Shown here one piece after another: positions 1-8,382 of a DNA stretch of 22,962 nt; the first letter of the stretch is position 1; each line of letters starts with the position of its first letter. Below the pieces are notes generated by a model that saw only the letters and a program-made list of their open reading frames with translations, searched no databases and had not been told where the DNA came from. Source of the DNA: a virus. The position numbers and the translations under genes were made by a program. The stretch spans positions 1-22,962 of IMG/VR virus record IMGVR_UViG_3300047300_000302. One strand, written 5' to 3'.

Positions 1-1263
1 ACTGTACATAGTGCAGAAGAAGTCTGGAAGATTATCTTTGAAAGTAATCAGCCTTGGACTCTAAGTGCTAACGGCACTATTTTTAAGTACGATATGAAGG
101 GTATTATTCCTGGATTGTTGGAAAGGTGGTATGCAGAAAGAAAAGAACTCCAAGCAAAAAAGAAGACCGCAGAAACTAAGGAAGATGCCGCGTTCTGGGA
201 CAAACGCCAGCTCGTCAAAAAAATTAACCTCAATAGCTTATACGGCGCAATCCTCAATCCAGGGTGCCGTTTCTTCGATCAACGTATTGGGCAGAGCACA
301 ACGCTTACTGGGCGCATCATCGCCAAGCACATGGACGCAACCGTTAATGAGGCAATTACAGGCTCGTATGACCACGTTGGTTCAAGTATTATCTACGGTG
401 ACACAGACTCAGTATACTTTAGTGCGTGGCCGGCGCTTAAAGAAGAAGTAGAAGCAGGACGCATGGAGTGGAACAAAGACATTTGTATCCAAGTCTATGA
501 TAACATTGCTAATATGGTTAATGAAAGCTTCCCAGAGTTTATGGAACGTGCTTGCCACTGTCCACGTGAAATGGGTGCTATTATCAAAGGCGGTCGCGAA
601 CTGATTGCAGAGAAAGGCTTATTCATTAAGAAGAAGCGTTACGCTGTACTGATTTTCGACTTAGAAGGCAAGCGACTTGATGCTGATGGTAAGCCAGGTA
701 AAGTTAAAGCCATGGGTTTGGACTTGAAGCGTTCAGATACTCCTAAGTTTGTGCAGGACTTCCTAAGTGAAATTTTGCTTGATGTGCTAACAGGTGCAGA
801 GCGCGAAGCAGTAATCGATAAGGTGCGTGAGTTTAAGCTTGCGTTCCAAGAACGCCCTGCGTGGGAAAAGGGTACACCTAAGCGTGTAAACAACTTGACC
901 AAGTATACCGCAGAAGAAGCACGGTTAGGTAGAGCCAATATGCCCGGACACGTTCGAGCCGCAATGAATTGGAACAACCTAAAGCGTATGCACGGGGACA
1001 ACTATTCGGCTGCTATCGTTGACGGTATGAAGACTATTGTGTGTAAACTAAAGGATAATCCGCTAGGCTACACATCAGTTGGATACCCCACAGACGAAGC
1101 ACGTATTCCGCAATGGTTTAAGGAACTGCCATTTGACCAAGACCTAATGGAGTCGGGCATCGTGGATCAAAAGGTCGAGAACTTGCTAGGTGTGTTGGAT
1201 TGGAAGATTAGCGAAAGCACAGACACCAAATCAACATTTGACAGTTTGTTTACGTTCGAGTAA
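1..1263 (+). CDS. 43: DNA polymerase, family B (T4 gp43-like), C-terminal part
   Basis: Replicative DNA polymerase of the phage; the 5' end lies outside the window, so about 420 C-terminal residues are visible and the frame is open from base 1. Two family B signatures are clear: motif B around visible residues 70-83 (KKINLNSLYGA) and motif C at about 132-139 (YGDTDSVY), which holds two metal-binding aspartates. The palm and thumb follow. The protein ends with FDSLFTFE (1237-1260), placed like the clamp-binding C-terminal tail of T4 gp43. Nine bases separate it from the next gene, and the sliding clamp lies two genes downstream, as expected for a T4-type replication block. The family is certain; the exact start cannot be seen. 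Confidence 0.96.
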   Translation, partial: TVHSAEEVWKIIFESNQPWTLSANGTIFKYDMKGIIPGLLERWYAERKELQAKKKTAETKEDAAFWDKRQLVKKINLNSLYGAILNPGCRFFDQRIGQSTTLTGRIIAKHMDATVNEAITGSYDHVGSSIIYGDTDSVYFSAWPALKEEVEAGRMEWNKDICIQVYDNIANMVNESFPEFMERACHCPREMGAIIKGGRELIAEKGLFIKKKRYAVLIFDLEGKRLDADGKPGKVKAMGLDLKRSDTPKFVQDFLSEILLDVLTGAEREAVIDKVREFKLAFQERPAWEKGTPKRVNNLTKYTAEEARLGRANMPGHVRAAMNWNNLKRMHGDNYSAAIVDGMKTIVCKLKDNPLGYTSVGYPTDEARIPQWFKELPFDQDLMESGIVDQKVENLLGVLDWKISESTDTKSTFDSLFTFE

Positions 1264-1271
1264 AATATACT

Positions 1272-2204
1272 ATGAAATTAAGCGAACTAGTTGACCTAAG
1301 AGAAAGGCTAAAAGCAGCCTTCTATCTAGACCCTGTATTAGCCAGCGTTGACAATCTACGTCTAAACCTAAGTCTAGTAAATCAAAATGTAGCCGAAAAC
1401 TACAGTGGTATGCTGGACTTGTTAGTTAAAGACTACAGAGAATTACGCAACGCTGTTACTGCGCCTAGCGATCGTGTACACACAATCATTGACGAGATTA
1501 ACAAGGAGATTAGTTCCAAGAGCAGTCACTTCTTCTTAGATAACTACGAAATGGAGCTTAACTACGAAGATCCAGACAACATTCGTAGAGTCCGTATTAT
1601 GTACATTCCAGCACAGGTGCAACAGGAAATCGAAAGTCGCATTGCACTATATGCTAGCTGGAAGTATCCAGGATTGGAAATCGGTTGCAGAGACGGGGAA
1701 TGGACGCGACATCTAGTTGCATCGGATCCGTTATACATGACCGATACACACCAAGATTTCCTAGATAGTGCTATTAAGGACTATGCCCCAGAGTATCAAC
1801 GACGTGTACGTCAATACTTAATCAAAGACAGCGACTATGGCATATTGCCACAGAATCAGTTTAACTTTATCTTCTCTTGGAATCATTTTAATTACCGTAG
1901 TTTAGATACGGTTAAGCAAACACTAAAGCAGATCTATAACTTACTGCGCCCAGGCGGCGTGTTTATGTTTAGCTATAACAATGGTGACTTACCTGCAGGT
2001 GCTGCCTACGCAGAAAGTTATTTTATGAGTTACATACCAAAGAGTATGCTAATACCAGCTTGCCTACAGATGGGATTTGAGGTTGTGTACACGCAAGACC
2101 ACGAGCCTGCTGTTAGTTGGGTTGAACTACGCAAACCCGGTGAATTGACTACTGTAAAAGGACATCAAGCCATGGGCATTATCAAAGAAAAAGGACAGGT
2201 CTAA
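1272..2204 (+). CDS. class I SAM-dependent methyltransferase with N-terminal helical region
   Basis: The C-terminal half has a Rossmann methyltransferase fold: motif I LEIGCRDGEW at residues 135-144 (SAM-binding loop), a likely acidic ribose-binding residue near D158, then a motif IV-like FSWNHF and the post-motif LLRPGGVFMF characteristic of Methyltransf_11/25-type enzymes. The first ~110 residues are helical and charged with no recognised domain. The substrate cannot be read from sequence: no DPPY or similar DNA amino-methyltransferase motif is present, so a small-molecule, sugar or protein target is more likely than DNA. It sits between polymerase and clamp genes. The ATG at 1272 follows the polymerase stop by 8 bases with no strong ribosome binding site. 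Confidence 0.8.
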   Translation: MKLSELVDLRERLKAAFYLDPVLASVDNLRLNLSLVNQNVAENYSGMLDLLVKDYRELRNAVTAPSDRVHTIIDEINKEISSKSSHFFLDNYEMELNYEDPDNIRRVRIMYIPAQVQQEIESRIALYASWKYPGLEIGCRDGEWTRHLVASDPLYMTDTHQDFLDSAIKDYAPEYQRRVRQYLIKDSDYGILPQNQFNFIFSWNHFNYRSLDTVKQTLKQIYNLLRPGGVFMFSYNNGDLPAGAAYAESYFMSYIPKSMLIPACLQMGFEVVYTQDHEPAVSWVELRKPGELTTVKGHQAMGIIKEKGQV

Positions 2205-2205
2205 C

Positions 2206-2235
2206 TTGACAGGTCTAAATACAATCATCTATAAT
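2206..2235 (+). promoter_or_regulatory. sigma70-type promoter for the clamp gene, with embedded CTAAATA element
   Basis: A perfect -35 box TTGACA (2206-2211) and a perfect -10 box TATAAT (2230-2235) are separated by 18 bases, immediately after the methyltransferase stop. Predicted transcription starts near 2242, and AGGAG at 2246-2250 precedes the ATG at 2256. The spacer contains GGTCTAAATAC (2212-2222), which resembles a T4 late promoter core (TATAAATA) and recurs at the folE promoter. This would give the sliding clamp and following genes host-polymerase transcription independent of the polymerase gene. Confidence 0.8.
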
Positions 2236-2255
2236 CAATCAATACAGGAGTAATT

Positions 2256-2990
2256 ATGCAAGACTATCTAAAAGACATCGTACAACATACACAAGCACTG
2301 GGCTTTATTGACCTAGTTAAGATCATCGGGGACACTAACGAAACTCGCCTCATCGCACTAGCAGAAGACAAAACTGTTGTTGTAGATGCCAAGTTCAAAA
2401 ACCCTGTTCCAGAGTTTATGGGCACATTTGGTATGCCTAACTTGGGCAAGCTAAACACAATCCTTGGTATTCCCGAATACAAGGAAAATGCTAAACTCAG
2501 CATCACCACAAAGAAAGATGCTAACGGCGCTGATATCCCAGATGGTATCCATTTTGAAAACGCCGCAGGTGACTTTAAGAACGACTATCGTTTCATGACC
2601 GCTAACGTTATTAACGATAAGCTAAAGAATCAAAAGATGCGTCCAGTTAAGTGGCACGTTGACATTGTGCCTACAAATCAAAACATTCAACGTTTGCGTT
2701 TCCAAGCTATGGCGAACTCGGAAGAAACAACGTTTACTGCCAAAACAGATAACGGTAACCTAAAGTTCTTCTTCGGTGATCACAGCTCACACGCAGGTAA
2801 CTTTGTTTTCCAAGATTCTGTAAGCGGCACATTAGCAAAGAGCTGGTCGTGGCCAGTTAACGCTTTCATTGCTATTCTAGCATTGCCGGGCGACAAGACA
2901 GTTAAGATTAGCGACGAAGGTGCCGCAATGATTACTGTTGATTCAGGACTTGCTGAATATTCATACATCTTGCCAGCTCAAACCAAGTAA
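2256..2990 (+). CDS. 45: sliding clamp, DNA polymerase processivity factor (T4 gp45-like)
   Basis: A protein of 244 residues (T4 gp45 has 228) with no catalytic motif and a beta-rich pattern of two similar halves, as in PCNA-fold clamps. The segment around residues 50-75 (EFMGTFGMPNLGKLNTILGI) matches the position where T4-type clamps have their FLGILSL-like helix, and the C-terminal strand YSYILPA resembles the end of phage clamps. A trimeric ring around DNA is expected, holding polymerase and other clients, and in T4 also activating late transcription. Context supports the call: it follows the polymerase and has its own strong promoter and a good AGGAG ribosome site 5 bases before ATG. Sequence similarity is modest, as usual for this family. 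Confidence 0.82.
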   Translation: MQDYLKDIVQHTQALGFIDLVKIIGDTNETRLIALAEDKTVVVDAKFKNPVPEFMGTFGMPNLGKLNTILGIPEYKENAKLSITTKKDANGADIPDGIHFENAAGDFKNDYRFMTANVINDKLKNQKMRPVKWHVDIVPTNQNIQRLRFQAMANSEETTFTAKTDNGNLKFFFGDHSSHAGNFVFQDSVSGTLAKSWSWPVNAFIAILALPGDKTVKISDEGAAMITVDSGLAEYSYILPAQTK

Positions 2991-3625
2991 TGCTTGAGCA
3001 CTTAATACCAAGAGGTTATCAACCCCAGGGCGGATTAATTTCGCCCGAGGGAGTATTCTGCTTAAACATTCCCAAGAATGCCAGCACATACATCACTAAC
3101 CTCTTGGTACACAATGGTTGGACGTACAGCAAGTGCGATAACCCAACTATTAAAAAATATATTGTAATCTTGCGTGATCCACTAGAACGTTGGGTCAGTG
3201 GAATGGCTACTTATACTGCATCCTGGATTCTAGGACCAAGTTATGGTAGCGAAGCGTTTAATGATGACTTTAACGATCTAACCGAACGTTTTATATTCGA
3301 TCAAATTGTATTTGACGATCACACTACTCCGCAAGTACAATTCATTAAACAACTAAACACCAGCATACCAACCACGTATTTTGCGTTGAACTACGATTTG
3401 CGTACTAACTTAGAAAATTTTCTAAATACTAAGCTAGAAGTACCAGAGGAAATCAACAGTAACGTAACTGAAAACAATTACGACACAAAAAATATAGCTA
3501 CAAAGATTCAGTTCATTGTCGACCAGAATCCCAACTATAAAGCTCGAGTAATTGATAGGTTCAGCGAAGATTACGAGCTACTACGCAAAATACATTTCTA
3601 CGATTTTTACAATGAGTCAAGATGA
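2990..3625 (+). CDS. sulfotransferase-like protein (Sulfotransfer_2 type)
   Basis: A protein of 211 residues. The motif IPKNAST at 27-33 matches the 5'-phosphosulfate-binding loop of PAPS-dependent sulfotransferases (PKxGST type), and LRDPLERWVSG at 61-71 matches the 3'-phosphate-binding RDPxxRxxS motif. These two motifs in order, at normal spacing for small carbohydrate sulfotransferases, support transfer of sulfate from PAPS to a hydroxyl, usually on a sugar. No membrane segment is visible, so it would act in the cytoplasm. Its ATG overlaps the clamp stop (TAATG), and its end overlaps the next gene by 14 bases, implying translational coupling. The acceptor is unknown; a glycan or tail/capsid decoration is possible. 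Confidence 0.72.
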   Translation: MLEHLIPRGYQPQGGLISPEGVFCLNIPKNASTYITNLLVHNGWTYSKCDNPTIKKYIVILRDPLERWVSGMATYTASWILGPSYGSEAFNDDFNDLTERFIFDQIVFDDHTTPQVQFIKQLNTSIPTTYFALNYDLRTNLENFLNTKLEVPEEINSNVTENNYDTKNIATKIQFIVDQNPNYKARVIDRFSEDYELLRKIHFYDFYNESR

Positions 3626-5159
3626 TTTAACAAGCAAGCAGAAAGACTACGCAGTATTCTTGCCTGCTATCTCCGGCTTTTACGCTACCTTTATCGGAAA
3701 GCAACGTGTTAACAACGACTATGTTGATCCTGCACGTTTCCCGCAAGGTCAGCCTACTAAGCTAACACATATGGACCAGATGGACTGGCTAAATGCACAA
3801 CAAGCACTATTCCCTTACAAGTGGAGTCTATACTCAGGTGGACATGCTAACTTGGACTTAACTAAAGAAGATCCAAGCGAAGACATGGTACGTAAGCGTG
3901 ACCCTAACACTATCATGCTAGGTGATTCTGGTGGATTCCAGATTGCTAAAGGCTTGTGGGAAGGCGATTGGAAAGCCAACTCAGGTTGCCCTAAAGCACA
4001 AAAGAAACGTGAAGCTGTACTAAAGTGGTTAGATAGCATTAGTAACTACGGCATGGGGTTGGATATTCCTACTTGGGTTATCCACGATAAGAAAGCCAGT
4101 GATGCTTGCCAAATTAAAACACTAGACGAAGCTGTTGCGGCAACCAAGTTCAACAACGAGTACTTTATTAAGAACCGCAAGGGCAAAGACAACGGTGGTG
4201 CTAAATTCCTAAACGTGTTGCAAGGTGACAATCACACGTCAGCTGAAGAATGGTATCAAGAAATGAAACAGTTCTGTGATCCTAATGTTTACCCAGATCG
4301 TCACTTTGATGGCTGGGGCATGGGAGGTCAGAACATGTGTGACGTACACTTAATTCTAAAACGTCTAGTAGCACTACGCTATGACAACTTGTTACAAGAG
4401 GGCAAACATGATTGGATGCACTTCTTGGGTACAAGTAAATTAGAGTGGGCAGTTCTCTTAACTGTCATTCAACGAGCAGTGAGAAAATATGTCAATCCTA
4501 GTTTTACTATTTCTTTTGATTGTGCTAGTCCATTCCTTGCAACGGCGAACGGGCAAGTCTATTTTGAAAACGTTTTTCCGCACGATGAAAAGTGGAGCTA
4601 CAGAATGGCACCAAGCGCAGACGACAAAAAGTACGCAACAGACACAAGACCCTGGGCGCAAGGTGTAGTACAAGACGGTATCTATCCACGTTGGCAAGAT
4701 TCGCCTATTAGCGACATGTTGCAGATGCGAGATATTTGTATCTACAAGCCCGGCGACCTAAATAAGATTGGTAAAGAGGGAAAAACGTCTTGGGATAGTT
4801 TCTCGTATGCATTACTAATGGGACACAATGTCTATATGCATATCACTGCTGTACAAGAAGCTAACCGTCGTTTTGATGCCGGCGAACATCCTGCTATGAT
4901 GCGTTACTCTGCTCCTAGTGCCGATTACTTTGAAGATATTGTAGAGCGGATCTTTGCCGCACCCACACGTGAAGAAGCAGAAGCTATCATTGAGCAGTAC
5001 GATAGCTACTGGATGGAAATCGTTGGAACTCGTGGCTTTAAGGGCAAGAAAGCCAAGAATTCGAACACTATGTTTAATTCATTGTTCAGTGTCGAAGAGG
5101 AAGAAGACGACACAGACCTTGACACAACCGCGTTAGATGATTTGGAGAACAACGCATGA
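3612..5159 (+). CDS. dpdA: DpdA-like DNA guanine transglycosylase (tRNA-guanine transglycosylase superfamily)
   Basis: A protein of 515 residues. Tandem TGT-family landmarks appear in order: LGDSGGFQ at 103-110 (base-binding/catalytic Asp), GLDIPTW at 149-155 in place of the tRNA enzyme's FDEC, VLQG at 202-205, GWGMGG at 234-239, and ISFDCASPF at 300-308, whose Asp303 matches the nucleophile of MFDC in tRNA enzymes. The CxCxxC zinc site of tRNA TGTs is not recognisable; only one Cys and a later GHN remain. This divergence, the phage context and folE/queD/queE downstream point to exchange of guanine in DNA for a 7-deazaguanine (DpdA family) rather than tRNA modification. Residues 488-495 (FNSLFSVE) resemble the polymerase C-terminal tail, followed by an acidic end. 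The ATG at 3612 was chosen; an upstream TTG at 3552 would deepen the overlap. Confidence 0.82.
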   Translation: MSQDDLTSKQKDYAVFLPAISGFYATFIGKQRVNNDYVDPARFPQGQPTKLTHMDQMDWLNAQQALFPYKWSLYSGGHANLDLTKEDPSEDMVRKRDPNTIMLGDSGGFQIAKGLWEGDWKANSGCPKAQKKREAVLKWLDSISNYGMGLDIPTWVIHDKKASDACQIKTLDEAVAATKFNNEYFIKNRKGKDNGGAKFLNVLQGDNHTSAEEWYQEMKQFCDPNVYPDRHFDGWGMGGQNMCDVHLILKRLVALRYDNLLQEGKHDWMHFLGTSKLEWAVLLTVIQRAVRKYVNPSFTISFDCASPFLATANGQVYFENVFPHDEKWSYRMAPSADDKKYATDTRPWAQGVVQDGIYPRWQDSPISDMLQMRDICIYKPGDLNKIGKEGKTSWDSFSYALLMGHNVYMHITAVQEANRRFDAGEHPAMMRYSAPSADYFEDIVERIFAAPTREEAEAIIEQYDSYWMEIVGTRGFKGKKAKNSNTMFNSLFSVEEEEDDTDLDTTALDDLENNA

Positions 5160-5344
5160 CTTATAAAAATCGAATTGCCCATTTAGAGGAGCAACACCAT
5201 CTTTTGGATAAACAAATTGCAGAACATGAGCGAACTGGTAAATTTACCGACAATGAATTGCACGAAATGAAGAAACAGAAGTTGCATTTCAAAGACGAAA
5301 TTGCTAAACTAGAACGACTAATGCGAGAAACAGGACACGAATAA
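5156..5344 (+). CDS. small coiled-coil protein, DUF465/YdcH-like
   Basis: A 62-residue, highly charged, almost entirely helical protein with a hydrophobic-charged heptad pattern. The second half (DNELHEMKKQKLHFKDEIAKLERLM, described by its KKQKLxxKDEIAxL core) resembles the DUF465 (YdcH) family, in which a xLKKxKLxLKDEIxxL helix is typical. The family is widespread in proteobacteria and phages and has no settled biochemical role. The start codon overlaps the dpdA stop (ATGA-type junction), so it is probably co-translated with it. No enzymatic residue is apparent; it may pair with another protein through its coiled coil. Confidence 0.6.
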   Translation: MTYKNRIAHLEEQHHLLDKQIAEHERTGKFTDNELHEMKKQKLHFKDEIAKLERLMRETGHE

Positions 5345-5853
5345 TGGATCGCCCCGGACACGAAGATGTAAACTTCTTTTACGGCACAGAAGTAGAACAC
5401 ACTCCTGCATACGGTATGGAGACTCTATTTGTAGTAGGTGTGCAACCTAAAGAAGAAATCACTCCTAGACTTAAAACTCCGGGACAGCACATTTACTTTG
5501 GTGCTAATCAAAGTTTTCCTAATCCCGAAATCAATGACTTCCCAGTATGGGATGCCTGGACCAAAATGATTGTACACTATCTAGATCAAGGGTACTTGTG
5601 TACACTAGACATTGACGTATCATGCGTTGAAGGTCTAGGCGAAGGTGTATTGTGTGAATATGATAATTTTATTCCGATGATTTCGGTTAAAATGCCTTAC
5701 ATTCACTTGCTTAATTACAATACAACTGTTAAAATTGATGACAAAGACTTTAAGGCTACTAACCCCGGCGTCTGGTGCCACAGCCTTCACGACCTAATGG
5801 ACCGTAAAGCTTTTACCGGCTGGTCTAAATACACAAAAGATGAACCACTATGA
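5344..5853 (+). CDS. hypothetical phage protein (169 aa)
   Basis: Not recognised. A globular, mildly acidic protein rich in aromatic residues (FFYGTEVEH near the N-terminus, WDAWTKMIVHYLDQGY in the middle, MPYIHLLNYNTTVKIDD late) without signal peptide, membrane segment or nucleotide-binding motif. The alternation of strands and a central helix suggests a compact alpha/beta fold. The start overlaps the preceding stop (TAATGG), and the end overlaps the next ATG by 4 bases, placing it in the middle of the operon running from dpdA. The last codons contain GGTCTAAATAC (5822-5832), a sequence also present in two promoters. Function unknown; a small accessory protein of DNA metabolism would fit the position but is only a guess. 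Confidence 0.75.
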   Translation: MDRPGHEDVNFFYGTEVEHTPAYGMETLFVVGVQPKEEITPRLKTPGQHIYFGANQSFPNPEINDFPVWDAWTKMIVHYLDQGYLCTLDIDVSCVEGLGEGVLCEYDNFIPMISVKMPYIHLLNYNTTVKIDDKDFKATNPGVWCHSLHDLMDRKAFTGWSKYTKDEPL

Positions 5854-6290
5854 CACATGACGAACGAGAAAAAGTTAACCGCATCATGGATCGTGCAGAG
5901 CGCAAGATCTGGGTTACCTTCCGTAAAGAAGGCATTCACAAATATCCGGCTGCGGCATCTGATCCCGCTTTGGCGACCGGTGATGAGTATGATGTTAGTT
6001 TTCTGGGTGTTCCTCACCGCCATATCTTCCATTTCAGAGTATGGCTGGACGTTTTCCACAACGACAGAGATGTCGAATTCATCCAGTTCAAACGCTGGTT
6101 GGAAAATCTGTACAGAGACGGAACCCTGCAACTCGACTTTAAGAGTTGTGAAATGATGAGCGATGATCTGTATCTACAGATTGCCGCAAAATATCCAGAC
6201 CGTAGTGTTTGGATTGAAGTAGCCGAAGATGGTGAAAACGGCGCACTTATTAAATACGAAACCCACCTACCACAACTTATTAGCGTTTAA
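5850..6290 (+). CDS. hypothetical phage protein (146 aa)
   Basis: Not recognised. Starts with a charged helix (THDEREKVNRIMDRAERKIWVTF) and continues as a mixed alpha/beta domain with HRHIFHFRVWLDVFHNDRD and an acidic C-terminal part ending in LISV. His-rich HRHIFHF at about residues 56-62 is notable but does not form a known metal motif. Overlaps the preceding gene by 4 bases (ATGA) and is followed by a 12-base gap with an AAGGA ribosome site for the next gene. No transmembrane segment. Its codon use and coding density match the neighbours, so it is a genuine gene. Confidence 0.75.
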   Translation: MTHDEREKVNRIMDRAERKIWVTFRKEGIHKYPAAASDPALATGDEYDVSFLGVPHRHIFHFRVWLDVFHNDRDVEFIQFKRWLENLYRDGTLQLDFKSCEMMSDDLYLQIAAKYPDRSVWIEVAEDGENGALIKYETHLPQLISV

Positions 6291-6302
6291 GGAAATAATA
6301 AA

Positions 6303-6569
6303 ATGGCACAAGAATGGATTAGAAAGTATCTTCGCATGAAGCCAGAAGTTACTAACATTTTTGACGAACTAGATGATTATCTAGAATTCTGCAAAAAGCA
6401 AGGATACGTCTTTGACGAATCCCATCTCGGCAACGAGAAAACACCATGGGGTGAGTGGCAACGGGTTAAAGCGGGCAAGCCGCCGAAGGACAATTGGAGT
6501 CCGTATCCAAAAGAGCCACGTCGTGACTTTAAGCCACGCGATCGCAACACAAACTGGAAGTACCGCTAA
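6303..6569 (+). CDS. hypothetical small basic phage protein (88 aa)
   Basis: Not recognised. An N-terminal helical half (KYLRMKPEVTNIFDELDDYLEFCKKQGY) is followed by a proline-, arginine- and lysine-rich tail (GKPPKDNWSPYPKEPRRDFKPRDR) that looks disordered and could contact nucleic acid. Preceded by AAGGA about 8 bases before the ATG, the best ribosome site in this part of the operon. The stop overlaps the next ATG (TAATG). One cysteine only, so no zinc motif. Confidence 0.72.
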   Translation: MAQEWIRKYLRMKPEVTNIFDELDDYLEFCKKQGYVFDESHLGNEKTPWGEWQRVKAGKPPKDNWSPYPKEPRRDFKPRDRNTNWKYR

Positions 6570-7000
6570 TGGGTGCCGCTCGAGAACCAGGTCAAGCAGA
6601 CTTTGATCTCGAGCGCTTCATTGAGATGTTCGACGAAGCATTAACTAGCAACGACGAACGTGTAGTGAACGCTCTCCGTAGTCTAATGATGATGGTTATT
6701 CTAACCAAGTCAGAAGTCGATGTAAAGCATGATCGTAATCGTGGACCATTGCGACAACTGTTTGATGACATGCACAATCTAAATCGTCGTATGCATCAAA
6801 TGGAAGAAGCTTTGCGTCAAAGTCAAGAATACCGTTATGCTAGGGAAGAAAAGTATAAGTGGGACGACTTGAAGAAGTATAGTATGCAAGATGTTTACCA
6901 TACTAATGCATTCCACGACCAGCTACAAAATGCTCTACAAAAAATTAATGGCGGTTATCATCAAACTAATGCCGTTAGTAACAAGAAGGTACCTAAATGA
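6569..7000 (+). CDS. hypothetical helical phage protein (143 aa)
   Basis: Not recognised. Predominantly helical and charged: residues 10-55 form amphipathic helices (FDLERFIEMFDEAL, VVNALRSLMMMVIL), then a long coiled-coil-like stretch at about 66-100 rich in R, Q, H, E and M. The hydrophobic MMMVIL patch is too short for a membrane span and probably packs in a helical bundle. The start is the ATG in the TAATG overlap with the preceding stop; the end overlaps the glycosyltransferase ATG by 4 bases, so it belongs to the same operon. No enzymatic motif. Confidence 0.72.
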   Translation: MGAAREPGQADFDLERFIEMFDEALTSNDERVVNALRSLMMMVILTKSEVDVKHDRNRGPLRQLFDDMHNLNRRMHQMEEALRQSQEYRYAREEKYKWDDLKKYSMQDVYHTNAFHDQLQNALQKINGGYHQTNAVSNKKVPK

Positions 7001-8196
7001 GACGATTATATTACATGGGCTTAGAGTCATACAAAGCCCGATACACATTACAATTAACAGAATGGAACAAGCGTGTATTCGACAAACGCGGATACGATGT
7101 GCGCTATGTTCCCGGTCTTACACTAGAAAACGGCGAGAAGATTGTTGTAGGGCAAGTTCTAGACGCACACGGGCGCAGTTACTTTGGCATGAGCCAACTA
7201 ATGAATCTTGTGCGCCTAATGCAACAAGGAGAAGTTACAAGTGAAGATGTTGTTTACTTCGAAGACATGTTCCAACCTGGCATCGAATCTTTGCCGTACA
7301 TCATGGATCAAGTACCGGCGAACATGCGTCCTAGAATCTTTGTACGGTGTTTGGCGCAGTCAATTGATCCTGATGATTTTGTTCACGTATGGGGAATGTC
7401 CAAGTGGATGGGTCTCTACGAGCAAATGGTTTGCGAACTTGTACGCAAAAGCGGCGGCGCGGTTCTAGCAAGCAATGAAGAAATGGTCATGCACATGAAA
7501 GTAGCTGGCTGGGAAGCCCCAATCTACAATATCTCTGGACTTGCATTTGGCAAGGACGAAGTGCGTAGCCGTGTAAACAATTACATTAGACCATTTGGAG
7601 AACGTGACCATCGTGTTGTGTTCTCTGCTCGTTGGGACCAGGAAAAGCAACCTAACTTCTATATGGATGTTATTGAAGCTTGGCACAAGCGTCATCCAGG
7701 TTCGGGTGTAGAGTTCTGTGTTTGCTCAGGTGCCGCACTAAAGAGCAACAACGACAGCTATATGCAACGTACTCGTGACATGCAGGCCGCTGGTAAACTA
7801 ACTGTATACGAGGACCTAGAGAAGAATGATTATTACACCATCGTTAACAATGCTCGCGTTGTTTTTAATTGTGCTTTACAAGATTGGGTCTCCAACACAG
7901 TTTCAGAAGCTGACGCTTTGGGATGTAATGTATTATATCCTGCTTATAGATCTTTCCCTGAGACTTTTGCAAATGATCACACCCGTCTTTACACGCCTTG
8001 GAGCATAGAGGACGCACTAGACAAACTGGAACATTTACTGAAGAAGCCAAGCGAGAACATGGGCCGAATCAGTGATTGGACTGATGGTACTGTAGGTCGT
8101 ATCTGCGATATCATTGAAGGCAAGGGAGAACAATGGTTGCGTATGAGCACCGACTATCGTAAACACACACATGAAGGAAAATATAACAATGGCTAA
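6997..8196 (+). CDS. GT-B fold glycosyltransferase (GT4-like)
   Basis: A 399-residue enzyme expected to move a sugar from a nucleotide-sugar donor to an unknown acceptor. The C-terminal donor domain is recognisable: it opens with VVFSARWDQEKQPNFYMDVIEAW (about 207-229), the usual beta-strand-helix after the interdomain hinge, and contains SNTVSEADALGC at 299-310, equivalent to the acidic donor-binding EX7E segment of GT4 enzymes. The N-terminal ~200 residues would be the acceptor domain; VYFEDMFQPGIESLPY and VWGMSKW are conspicuous there. No membrane segment, so cytoplasmic. A GalE-type epimerase lies 1.3 kb downstream. Targets could be modified DNA bases, as in T-even phages, or host surface or virion glycans; the sequence does not decide. 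Confidence 0.8.
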   Translation: MRRLYYMGLESYKARYTLQLTEWNKRVFDKRGYDVRYVPGLTLENGEKIVVGQVLDAHGRSYFGMSQLMNLVRLMQQGEVTSEDVVYFEDMFQPGIESLPYIMDQVPANMRPRIFVRCLAQSIDPDDFVHVWGMSKWMGLYEQMVCELVRKSGGAVLASNEEMVMHMKVAGWEAPIYNISGLAFGKDEVRSRVNNYIRPFGERDHRVVFSARWDQEKQPNFYMDVIEAWHKRHPGSGVEFCVCSGAALKSNNDSYMQRTRDMQAAGKLTVYEDLEKNDYYTIVNNARVVFNCALQDWVSNTVSEADALGCNVLYPAYRSFPETFANDHTRLYTPWSIEDALDKLEHLLKKPSENMGRISDWTDGTVGRICDIIEGKGEQWLRMSTDYRKHTHEGKYNNG

Positions 8197-8380
8197 AATC
8201 ACCAAACTCACAAAAGTCAATGACTCTATTACTGTTAACCGTTACGATAACGGTTGGATGGTTGAAATCGGCGGACGCAATAAGAAAGATGACTGGGCAA
8301 ACACTAAAATTATGTGCGCCACAGAAGACGAACTTATTGCTGTAATTAAAGAATACAACACAATGGACGTTGCGGAGTAA
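8189..8380 (+). CDS. hypothetical small phage protein (63 aa)
   Basis: Not recognised as a named family. The start ATG at 8189 is preceded by AAGGA at about 8174, inside the end of the glycosyltransferase gene; an ATG at 8171 is also in frame but lies before that ribosome site. The sequence reads as two or three beta strands (SITVNRYDNGWMVEIGG, TKIMCA) followed by an acidic helix (EDELIAVIKEYNTM). This strand-strand-helix layout recurs in the proteins at 21683 and 21955, suggesting a small phage domain family. Role unknown. Confidence 0.7.
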   Translation: MAKITKLTKVNDSITVNRYDNGWMVEIGGRNKKDDWANTKIMCATEDELIAVIKEYNTMDVAE

Positions 8381-8382
8381 AC

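Noticed and set aside
3552-3611. TTG start upstream of the dpdA ATG
   Set aside because: Adds 20 residues unlike the family and a 74-base overlap; the ATG at 3612 is simpler.
5857-6156. 99-codon overlapping plus-strand frame
   Set aside because: Alternative frame of the gene at 5850, which has the operon overlap and a sensible protein.
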